A stretch of 5,593 bases of DNA from an uncultured Lachnospiraceae bacterium (lineage in GTDB: Bacteria; Bacillota; Clostridia; Lachnospirales; Lachnospiraceae), in assembly GCA_910584785.1 (NCBI GenBank), contig CAJUDX010000118.1:1-5593 (forward strand). The letters are read 5' to 3'. How positions within the stretch are numbered: the stretch's first letter is position 1; the number at the start of each line of letters is the position of its first letter. Shown here piece after piece: positions 1 through 5,121 of the stretch. Below the pieces are notes generated by a model, which made no database searches, was not told where the DNA came from, and saw nothing but the letters and a program-made list of their open reading frames with translations. A program made the position numbers and the translations under genes.

Positions 1-7
1 GGTTCCC

Positions 8-1372
8 ATGTATCTGAAACGAAAAATATATGACCAGCTGATGGAATGGAAGGACGACAAAAGCCATAGCACCTTGGAGGTAAACGGTGCTAGGCAGACA
101 GGGAAGACTTACATCATCAATAAATTTGCAGATGAAAATTTCAAACATAAGATCTATGTGAATCTGTTTGATCTTTCGGGAAAGCAGTTTATAGAGTGTT
201 ATCAGAAAGCAACGGAATGGATCCCAGGGAACAGACGGCCGGAGCTTCCGCTTCATGAGGCGATCCGCCTGTATGAACCTTCTTTTCAGGACTGCGCGGA
301 TACGGTGATTATCATTGATGAGATTCAGGAATCTTCAGAGATTTATAACCGGATCAGAGAGTTTACCAGACAGTTTCAGGCACGGTTTATCATCACGGGA
401 AGTTATCTCGGACGGGTGTTGGAACCGGAGTTTCACTATGCCAGCGGGGATATTACAAAGCTGCGGATCTATACGCTTTCCTTTGAGGAATTTCTGGAGG
501 CGCTGGACGGGGAACTTTGTCAGGCATGGAGAAGGCTTCCCTTGCCTGAGGCCAAGGATAGCTGCCTGGAGGTGTATGACCGGCTGAGGATGGCCTATGA
601 CCAGTACTGCCAGATCGGCGGCTATCCGAAAGTAGTGGAAGCATATCTGGAAAGGCGGGATATTCTGGCGGCCCGGAAAGAACTGGTGCGGATTATCCAG
701 ATTTTTTTGGAAGAATCCATGCGGTATTTTAAGGATATTACGGATATCAGTGTGTTTACCAACATTTTCTTAAGTATCTGCCGTATCTTTTTGCGGGAAA
801 AGAAAGGATTGGAAGAGGGCAGCGTCAGTGAGGAGCTGCAAAAGCTGGTGACTAGGAATTATTCCAGCAATCTGTCAAGAGAAACCTGCAACCGGGCGGT
901 CAGCTGGCTGTACCATTCGGGGATTATCGGGTTTTGCGGTAAAATCATCGAAATGGACTTTCTGGATTTTAAGCCGGGAAGACGGTGCTTCTTTATGGAT
1001 CCGGGGGTTGCGTCCTACTATTTAAACAGGGTGGCAACTACGGAGGCGGCTGTTAACGGAACGCTGAATGAAAACTATGTGTTCATCAATCTTTTGAAGC
1101 GCCAGGATTTCCCGGAAGAGATTACTTTTGAAATGCCGGCATTTGCCACCTATAAGGGCGGAGAGATCGACTATGTGGTGCAGACAGTCCGGGGACACAG
1201 AAGATATCTGGTGGAGGTGAAATCAGGGAAAGGAAAGGCGGTCACTGCTCTAAAGGCATTGGAAGCTGGAAAGGCAGATTATCTGCTGTATCTAAAGGGC
1301 AACACAAAGGGCGGCAGGGAAGGGAAAATTTTTACGCTGCCGATCTATATGCTGGAACGGTTTGCGTTTTAG
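8..1372 (+). CDS. AAA-family ATPase with C-terminal DUF4143 nuclease-like domain
   Basis: This 454-residue protein has the layout of the DUF4143 ATPases common in gut Clostridia and Bacteroidetes. The Walker A motif GARQTGKT is at residues 27-34. Walker B (VIIIDE) is at about 100-105, with D104 and E105. A sensor-like FIITGSYLG segment and a LSFEEFL motif follow. The C-terminal half is the DUF4143 region. Near its end, E386, D388, E403 and K405 (EID, then VEVK) resemble a PD-(D/E)XK nuclease core. The start MYLKRKI matches the usual family N-terminus, but only seven bases precede it, so its ribosome binding site lies outside the window. The length is normal for the family and nothing looks broken. 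The cellular role of this family is poorly known, and nucleic-acid-related or defence functions are only guesses. A terminator follows, so it is probably not co-transcribed with the next genes. By eye it is more GC-rich than the downstream genes. Confidence 0.9.
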   Translation: MYLKRKIYDQLMEWKDDKSHSTLEVNGARQTGKTYIINKFADENFKHKIYVNLFDLSGKQFIECYQKATEWIPGNRRPELPLHEAIRLYEPSFQDCADTVIIIDEIQESSEIYNRIREFTRQFQARFIITGSYLGRVLEPEFHYASGDITKLRIYTLSFEEFLEALDGELCQAWRRLPLPEAKDSCLEVYDRLRMAYDQYCQIGGYPKVVEAYLERRDILAARKELVRIIQIFLEESMRYFKDITDISVFTNIFLSICRIFLREKKGLEEGSVSEELQKLVTRNYSSNLSRETCNRAVSWLYHSGIIGFCGKIIEMDFLDFKPGRRCFFMDPGVASYYLNRVATTEAAVNGTLNENYVFINLLKRQDFPEEITFEMPAFATYKGGEIDYVVQTVRGHRRYLVEVKSGKGKAVTALKALEAGKADYLLYLKGNTKGGREGKIFTLPIYMLERFAF

Positions 1373-1402
1373 AACGAAAAGAAGAATAGGGATACTGTGA
1401 AG

Positions 1403-1429
1403 AAAGGCCGTGGGAGACTGTGGCCTTTT
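1403..1429 (+). terminator. Probable intrinsic terminator after the ATPase gene
   Basis: The arms AAAGGCC (1403-1409) and GGCCTTT (1422-1428) form a perfect 7-bp stem with a 12-nt loop, 30 nt after the ATPase stop codon. The 3' arm runs into a short T stretch (TTTT, then ATAATA). The T tract is short, so termination may be incomplete. Confidence 0.6.
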
Positions 1430-1486
1430 ATAATACCGCAATATGTGAAAGATTTTGAAATTCGGGGGAGGTTTTTGGGATTAATA

Positions 1487-1502
1487 AAAATCGCACGATT
1501 TT
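1487..1502. promoter_or_regulatory. Dyad abutting the -35 of the antitoxin promoter (candidate operator)
   Basis: AAAATCG (1487-1493) and CGATTTT (1496-1502) are perfect inverted repeats around a 2-bp centre. The dyad ends one base before the likely -35 hexamer. Phd/YefM antitoxins usually repress their own promoter by binding short dyads, so this is a candidate autoregulatory site. Binding is inferred from position only. Confidence 0.4.
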
Positions 1503-1503
1503 G

Positions 1504-1532
1504 TTGATAGTACCGTTCGATATGTGTATAAT
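1504..1532 (+). promoter_or_regulatory. Sigma-A-type promoter of the antitoxin locus
   Basis: TTGATA (1504-1509) and TATAAT (1527-1532) are separated by an ideal 17-bp spacer. The predicted transcription start is near 1539. It is followed by a strong ribosome binding site, GGAGGTGA (1553-1560), 4 nt before the GTG start at 1565. Confidence 0.8.
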
Positions 1533-1564
1533 GATCATAGGCAGAAAGAATTGGAGGTGATTTT

Positions 1565-1780
1565 GTGTCTATTACAGCAACAGAATTAAAGATGAATTTG
1601 GGAAAATATCTTCTTTTGGCAGAAAAAGAAGATATTTATATTACACGGAATGGGAAAATAGTGGCGAAACTTTCTAATCCTTACCGGGACCGTGTGGATG
1701 TGGCGAAATCCTTATTTGGGATTATTCCTGATGAAATGACATTAGAGGAAGCCCGAGAAGAAAGGCTAGGGAAAATATGA
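1565..1780 (+). CDS. Type II toxin-antitoxin antitoxin, Phd/YefM family
   Basis: This 71-residue protein has the standard Phd/YefM layout. The N-terminal DNA-binding and dimerisation part includes TATELKMNLGKYL at residues 4-16 and IYITRNGKIVAKL at about 24-36. A flexible tail ends in a segment rich in Glu and Arg (LEEAREERLGK), which in this family wraps around the toxin. The GTG start is fixed by GGAGGTGA just upstream. Its stop codon overlaps the former toxin start in ATGA (1777-1780), a typical translational coupling. The gene is intact and has its own promoter, with a dyad next to the -35. Its partner PIN toxin has lost its 5' part, so it now acts as an orphan antitoxin. It may still act as a DNA-binding autorepressor, or it may neutralise related toxins elsewhere in the genome; both ideas are inference. 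Confidence 0.9.
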   Translation: MSITATELKMNLGKYLLLAEKEDIYITRNGKIVAKLSNPYRDRVDVAKSLFGIIPDEMTLEEAREERLGKI

Positions 1781-2083
1781 GGGTTCATCACAGCAAAGGC
1801 CTCTACGGATATTTATTATCTAACTCATAAATATTCCCACAGCGATAAGGAAACACGGAAGGTATTGAGTGGGCTGTATATGTTGTTTGATCTGTTAGAT
1901 ACGGCAGGGATTGATTGCCGGAAAGCAATTTCTTCAGAAATGGCTGATTTTGAGGATGCGGTTATGGTGGAAACTGCGCTCCGCTGCGGAATGGACTGTA
2001 TTATTACCAGGAATGTAATAGACTATGAAAAGTCACAGATTGAGATATATCAGCCGGATGAATTTTTAGAACTTTTTCATTAG
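1777..2083 (+). pseudogene. PIN-domain (VapC-like) toxin remnant, N-terminus deleted
   Basis: Directly after the antitoxin stop, its reading frame continues as a PIN-domain sequence with no proper start codon. It begins GFITAKASTDIYYLTHKY and runs for about 100 residues to a TAG at 2081. The conserved later part is present: EMADFEDAV with its acidic residues, then IITRNVIDYEKS and PDEFLELF. The first roughly 40 residues of a normal PIN toxin are absent. They hold the first strand with its catalytic Asp (DTNV-like) and the next acidic residue. The ancestral ATG survives at 1777 (ATGAGGGTT), but it is now out of frame with the remainder and stops after 17 codons. This fits an internal deletion whose length was not a multiple of three, possibly across a short GGGTT-like repeat. 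The only in-frame starts (TTG 1865, ATG 1880) would make a fragment without the active site. PIN toxins are ribonucleases; this copy should be inactive. Confidence 0.85.
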
Positions 2084-2135
2084 AAGAAGATAGAGTGATT
2101 AATTCTCTTAAGTAAGATGAAGGAAACGGCACAAG

Positions 2136-2150
2136 GGAACTGTTGGTTCC
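2136..2150 (+). other. Short hairpin in the non-coding gap
   Basis: GGAAC (2136-2140) and GTTCC (2146-2150) form a 5-bp stem with a 5-nt loop, between the toxin remnant and the terminator. It could be part of the 3' untranslated region or of a small RNA. Apart from this hairpin I see no gene between 2084 and 2170. Confidence 0.3.
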
Positions 2151-2170
2151 AAGGAAAATAAAGGACGTTA

Positions 2171-2211
2171 AGCGTATTGCAGTTCATTTATGGATTGCGG
2201 TGCGTTTTTTT
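2171..2211 (+). terminator. Strong intrinsic terminator closing the toxin-antitoxin region
   Basis: The arms CGTATTGCAGTTC (2173-2185) and GGATTGCGGTGCG (2192-2204) pair over 13 positions with a 6-nt loop. Several pairs are G:U, so the stem forms well in the + strand RNA. A run of seven T (2205-2211) follows at once. It lies about 90 nt after the toxin remnant stop and isolates the downstream operon. Confidence 0.8.
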
Positions 2212-2328
2212 GTGCCCTAAATAGGGCTGCGGAGTTGGCAGAGAGATTTTTATGGGATGTAAAAGTGCCAATCATATTAATCGGTATAACAAAAATCGGA
2301 AGATATCGTGCAATTTTCGGATGATGTG

Positions 2329-2360
2329 TTGACTTTTCGTGGAAACAGGTATATTATAAT
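2329..2360 (+). promoter_or_regulatory. Promoter P1 of the secreted-protein operon
   Basis: TTGACT (2329-2334) is followed at 17 bp by TATTAT (2352-2357). Overlapping alternatives are TATATT at 2350 (15 bp) and TATAAT at 2355 (20 bp). The predicted transcription start is at about 2363-2367, just before the TTATTAG dyad, which gives a leader of about 170 nt. From 2212 to 2328 I see no supportable gene. Confidence 0.7.
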
Positions 2361-2369
2361 GCTGTACTG

Positions 2370-2410
2370 ATTATTAGAAAAAACTAATAAACAATAAGTG
2401 CAACTAATAA
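2370..2410. promoter_or_regulatory. Candidate BlaI-type operator at P1 (TTATTAG/CTAATAA)
   Basis: TTATTAG (2371-2377) and CTAATAA (2384-2390) are perfect inverted repeats separated by six A. A further CTAATAA lies at 2404-2410, exactly 20 bp (about two helical turns) from the previous copy. The ten bases ATTATTAGAA (2370-2379) recur in the promoter of the M56/repressor operon at 3572-3581, at nearly the same distance from the -10. That makes the BlaI-like repressor encoded at 5122-5490 the natural candidate binder. The motif differs from the classical TACA/TGTA core of staphylococcal MecI/BlaI, so the assignment is inferred. Confidence 0.6.
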
Positions 2411-2430
2411 TATAAAGAGTTGGTTTTTAT

Positions 2431-2499
2431 GGAATAAAGAAAATATTGGGCAGGGGTAAGGGAGGTGAGATTATATTTTCCAATATTTTCTGTTATTTC
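2431..2499 (+). repeat. Long imperfect inverted repeat (leader hairpin)
   Basis: AGAAAATATTGG (2438-2449) is perfectly complementary to CCAATATTTTCT (2480-2491). With one bulged base the pairing extends outward by about six more pairs (AATAA/TTATT), to roughly 2431 and 2499. The 30-nt loop contains the Shine-Dalgarno-like GGGAGGTGAG (2458-2467), which no canonical start codon follows. It lies in the 5' leader of the secreted-protein gene. No T run follows the stem, so it is not a simple terminator. It could be an mRNA stabilising or regulatory structure, or a small palindromic repeat element. Confidence 0.6.
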
Positions 2500-2534
2500 T
2501 TAAAAATGAAAAATGAAAGGAAGAGTATAAATTT

Positions 2535-2814
2535 GTGGCGAAAAAGTTAAAATTGTTCGTTCTTACCACATTGTTGGCATCTTTGTTTTGCTGTACAGCT
2601 TTTGCTGGAACAAGTATTTAAAAAGGCTCTCTCCGTGGGGGCTTATAATGGTTCAAACACATTTGATTTATATTTTCCTGTCCAGGATACGACAGAGCAG
2701 TATGGAAACGGATATGACGGCACATTTAGTTACTATTCTGATACCGGAAAATATGTGTCGTTAATGGCAGGAGGGTACGTTTATTTAAACGCCACGAATC
2801 CCAACACCCAATAA
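2535..2814 (+). pseudogene. Small secreted protein, signal peptide and body split by a one-base frameshift
   Basis: A GTG at 2535, preceded by AAAGGAAG (2516-2523), opens a clear signal peptide: MAKKLKLF, a hydrophobic core TTLLASLFCC, then a TAFA/GTS signal peptidase I type cleavage site. This frame stops at TAA 2619-2621. The next frame is open across the same point and continues as KKALSVGAYNGSNTFDLYF and on to TAA at 2814. That body is rich in Tyr, Gly, Asn and Ser, with no Cys. Removing one T from TTT at 2617-2619 would join the parts as GTSIKKALSV, giving about 92 residues with a mature part of roughly 68. The body alone has no credible start: TTG 2602 has no ribosome binding site. I do not recognise the family. 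It may be a secreted peptide or a surface or bacteriocin-like effector, but there is no direct evidence for any of these. The shift could be a true mutation, a sequencing error or, less likely, recoding. Confidence 0.65.
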
Positions 2815-2831
2815 AAATAAGGAAAGGCTTA

Positions 2832-2853
2832 GTTATTGCAAAATAACAGGGGG
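2832..2853 (+). promoter_or_regulatory. Hairpin next to the ribosome binding site of the orphan gene
   Basis: GTTATT (2832-2837) and AATAAC (2842-2847) form a 6-bp stem closed by a GCAA (GNRA-type) tetraloop. The stem directly abuts the ribosome binding site AGGGGG (2848-2853). That site is 7 nt from ATG 2861 and only 1 nt from ATG 2855, which decides the start in favour of 2861. Confidence 0.5.
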
Positions 2854-2860
2854 TATGCTT

Positions 2861-3400
2861 ATGAATGTTAATGTAATTAATCCCTTATCTGCACGAACAA
2901 ATAATTCCTTCAAGGGAAACACACTCCAAGTTGGAAGAGAAGGGAATTGTTCGGCGGCATTTTCTGCAGCATTTGAAAAAGTTAAAATGGATCGGTATAC
3001 AGGCGATACTTCCTTTGCTGCAGCCGGGCTATTGCTAAGTGATAATGACTATAATTATCTTTCTTCTAAATGGAATCCGAATAAAATGACGCAGGACGAA
3101 TATGATGAGTTTTTAGATTACCTTCAAGACAAAGGGATTATTTCTGAGGAAGATAAGGAATGTGCTGGTTATGGCGGACACTTCATCCGCCACACTACTT
3201 TAAAAGCGGGATCATACTATTCATGCTATTCGCTGGAACGTCCGTTTCGTGCTTATGCCGATGGAGATGTATTAGCATATGTACGGTATGAAAGCTCCCT
3301 TATCTACGAACCCAGCACTCCGGAGAGAGAGTATGAAGTGAATCTGCATAAAAAAATTTTTGCGATTATGGAGGGGATGGTAAGGCAAAGAGGGAAATAG
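2861..3400 (+). CDS. Orphan protein of 179 residues, function unknown
   Basis: I do not recognise this protein family. The start MNVNVINPLSARTNN is chosen because AGGGGG lies 7 nt upstream; the ATG two codons earlier (2855) is too close. There is no signal peptide and no membrane segment. The N-terminal 45 residues are Asn/Ser/Ala-rich and probably flexible. An acidic helical stretch follows, with MTQDEYDEFLDYLQDKGII at about 77-95. Then comes a part with Gly, His, Tyr and a few Cys (CAGYGGHF, YYSCYSLERPF), and a basic C-terminus (MVRQRGK). The short 'MNVN.INP' opening is reminiscent of uncharacterised Lachnospiraceae proteins, but that comes from memory and is unverified. It lies 46 nt after the secreted-protein gene with no terminator between them, so the two are probably one operon under P1. 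It could be an immunity, chaperone or partner protein for the secreted product, which is pure inference from position. Confidence 0.85.
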   Translation: MNVNVINPLSARTNNSFKGNTLQVGREGNCSAAFSAAFEKVKMDRYTGDTSFAAAGLLLSDNDYNYLSSKWNPNKMTQDEYDEFLDYLQDKGIISEEDKECAGYGGHFIRHTTLKAGSYYSCYSLERPFRAYADGDVLAYVRYESSLIYEPSTPEREYEVNLHKKIFAIMEGMVRQRGK

Positions 3401-3428
3401 TCAAACTGTGCTGGTAAAGGCGGTGCTT

Positions 3429-3479
3429 AAATAGCCCATAAGATTCTTTGTGTACTTATGGGCTATTTTATCCTTTTTT
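3429..3479 (+). terminator. Strong intrinsic terminator after the orphan gene
   Basis: AAATAGCCCATAAG (3429-3442) and CTTATGGGCTATTT (3455-3468) form a perfect 14-bp stem with a 12-nt loop. TTT from the 3' arm plus one more T, and then TTTTTT at 3474-3479, provide the U-rich tail. It separates the secreted-protein operon from the M56/repressor operon. Confidence 0.85.
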
Positions 3480-3529
3480 CCCTAAATACAGCGCGTAAAA
3501 TGAAATATGGGCTTATTATAGACGATATA

Positions 3530-3558
3530 TTGACAAACCAAAGAGATAGAGGTATACT
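3530..3558 (+). promoter_or_regulatory. Promoter P2 of the M56/repressor operon
   Basis: TTGACA (3530-3535, perfect consensus) and TATACT (3553-3558) are spaced by 17 bp. The predicted start is near 3565, giving a leader of about 180 nt before the preferred ATG at 3745. The sites just downstream suggest that it is repressed by the gene product it drives. Confidence 0.85.
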
Positions 3559-3581
3559 AAATATATTATTAATTATTAGAA
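3557..3581. promoter_or_regulatory. Candidate BlaI-type operator at P2
   Basis: Two tandem half sites, TTATTAA (3566-3572) and TTATTAG (3573-3579), follow the -10, with an opposed CTAAATA at 3557-3563. ATTATTAGAA (3572-3581) is identical to 2370-2379 at P1. A repressor here would cover the transcription start, matching the usual autoregulation of blaR1-blaI type operons. The dyad is less perfect than at P1. Confidence 0.55.
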
Positions 3582-3594
3582 GAAAATAGTGATA

Positions 3595-3735
3595 GGCAAA
3601 ATAAAAGGGCTCATAGGGAATGCTTTTGCCCGAAATTACTATGGGATTCTTGATAAACGATATAAGGGGGATTGGGTGATAGCTGCTGTGACGGCAGCAG
3701 GCAGATGGTTACGGTGCAAAAACCTGTTAAGGAGG
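3595..3735 (+). other. Leader of the M56 operon with two hairpins and the ribosome binding site
   Basis: The leader holds GGCAAAA (3595-3601) paired with TTTTGCC (3624-3630), and CTGCTG (3683-3688) paired with CAGCAG (3695-3700). It ends in a strong ribosome binding site, AAGGAGG (3729-3735), 9 nt before ATG 3745. The leader is open in frame with the M56 gene back to a GTG at 3589, so a 52-residue extension is formally possible. It has only a weak upstream AGAAGA and does not look like the start of an M56 protein. Confidence 0.45.
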
Positions 3736-3744
3736 CTCTGTATC

Positions 3745-5100
3745 ATGATAAAAAGCCTATTCATGCTCATGCTTAAAAATCCATTATTTGTTATGTCTTT
3801 GTCAGGGACGGCAGTTTTTATTGTTTATCTGTTAACGTATCCTTTGTTGAAACGGTACTTTTCCCTGAAATGGAGATACAGGATATTAAAAATAGCAATG
3901 CTGTTTTATTTGTTTCCGTTTCCGCTGTATAGAGATAAGATATGGGGATTTTTTCGTGAGCGTTTTTCATTTGTACGGGAAATGGCCAGGCAGTATAAGT
4001 TTTCAAAAATAAACACGGATTATGTTATTGTTGTAAATAGCGATTCGATATGGCTGTCGCCAAAGGTTAAATCTATTTACATAGCCGTATCGCTTATTGT
4101 GCTAATTTCTTTATTTATCCTTTGGAAGCAAGCGGCTCAATATCGGAAAATGAAACAAATACACTTTTCTGAATTGGAAGGGTCAGCAGAAGAAAAAACG
4201 CAGGAAATTTTTTTAAAGAAAAAAGAAATGCTGCAGATAAAAAGGAAAATAAGATTTATCTGTTCCGAATATTGCGAATCGCCGATTACAATAGGAGTAC
4301 GAGCCCCTATAATATTGTTCCCAATACGGGATAAAAACAATATGCTGGATGATGAATTGTGTGAGTATTTGATTACCCATGAACTGGTGCACATTAAACA
4401 TTATGATGTATTATTCAAATTAATCGGTTTATTAGCGGCAGCGGTTCACTGGTTTAATCCATTTGTGTATCTGCTTATTAATGAACTTTCTTGTATCAGC
4501 GAAATGTATTGCGACAGCGTGGTGATGGAAGGAAAAGGAGAAAAGGAACGCTATAAGTATGAGAATTTATTGTTGAATTTTATTACAGAAAATTCCTCCG
4601 GGGATAATGGGGAATTTGGGATGTGCTTTGTGGATTTTAAGAAAAAGGCGATGTATAAAAGGAGAATTTTGGAAATGAAAGGAAGAAAAACGAAAAAAAC
4701 ATTTTTATCGGCAGTTATGGCAGTTTTTATTTGTATGGCTGGAGTGGGGACGGTTTTTGCTTACTGCCCTCCCCTTATGATTAATGATGAAAATGGAGAT
4801 TTCCTTGGCGCAGATGAAGTTTTTGTCCGGGAGGAATCAGAACAAACGGAGGAATTAATATCCGATTATTTTGCTGTTTCCGATGATGGGACAGTTTATG
4901 ATCTTTGCAACACAGACGAAAATGCCAGGGCAACTTGCGATCATGATTATTCTATTTCTGTGGAAGTGACAAGGCATAGGAAAGACGGCAGGGGTGGCTG
5001 TACGGTGAAAATTTATAGTGGGCTTAAATGTTCAAAGTGTTTGGATGTAAAAACAAGCGAGATGTTGAGTTCCCATACTTATACGACTTGTCCGCATTAG
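3745..5100 (+). CDS. M56-family (BlaR1/MecR1-type) membrane metalloprotease sensor
   Basis: From the ATG behind AAGGAGG, the protein has 451 residues. Predicted membrane segments are at about 13-34, 46-62, 109-127, 221-247 and 318-340. The zinc protease motif HELVH is at 212-216 (ligands H212 and H216, catalytic E213). A distal ESxxCD-like site follows, with E253 in SEMYCD as the likely third ligand. The family motifs SPITIGV (179-185) and HWFNPF (235-240) are present. In BlaR1 and MecR1 this domain is activated by an outside signal and leads to cleavage of the BlaI/MecI repressor. Here the extracellular part after the last membrane segment has only about 110 residues and no penicillin-binding transpeptidase fold. 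It ends in a Cys/His pattern: C398, H400, C419, C429, C432, C449, H451 (CDH, CSKC, CPH), which could bind zinc or form disulfides. The ligand is therefore unknown. The repressor gene follows 21 nt downstream in the same operon. Confidence 0.9.
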   Translation: MIKSLFMLMLKNPLFVMSLSGTAVFIVYLLTYPLLKRYFSLKWRYRILKIAMLFYLFPFPLYRDKIWGFFRERFSFVREMARQYKFSKINTDYVIVVNSDSIWLSPKVKSIYIAVSLIVLISLFILWKQAAQYRKMKQIHFSELEGSAEEKTQEIFLKKKEMLQIKRKIRFICSEYCESPITIGVRAPIILFPIRDKNNMLDDELCEYLITHELVHIKHYDVLFKLIGLLAAAVHWFNPFVYLLINELSCISEMYCDSVVMEGKGEKERYKYENLLLNFITENSSGDNGEFGMCFVDFKKKAMYKRRILEMKGRKTKKTFLSAVMAVFICMAGVGTVFAYCPPLMINDENGDFLGADEVFVREESEQTEELISDYFAVSDDGTVYDLCNTDENARATCDHDYSISVEVTRHRKDGRGGCTVKIYSGLKCSKCLDVKTSEMLSSHTYTTCPH

Positions 5101-5121
5101 CATTTGAAAGGAAGGATCAAG

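Noticed and set aside
1464..1507. Leader peptide after GGGGGAGG starting at TTG 1475
   Set aside because: The spacing is too short (3 nt), there are only ten codons, and it would lie upstream of the mapped promoter.
1777..1830. Short frame of 17 codons from the surviving toxin ATG
   Set aside because: It is the out-of-frame product of the deletion junction and has no family features.
2190..2324. A 44-codon open frame starting MDCGAFFCAL inside the terminator
   Set aside because: It has no ribosome binding site, it starts inside a strong terminator stem, and its composition looks random.
2370..2410. CRISPR-like or tandem repeat array
   Set aside because: There are only three short half sites in dyad or 20-bp spacing, which is operator-like; no repeats of CRISPR length exist in the window.
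2602..2814. Independent gene starting at TTG 2602
   Set aside because: There is no ribosome binding site, and the region just upstream encodes a perfect signal peptide in the adjacent frame, so a frameshifted single gene explains the data better.
4137..4401. Minus-strand open frames inside the M56 gene
   Set aside because: They are antisense shadows of a clearly coding region and have no ribosome binding site or recognisable domain.
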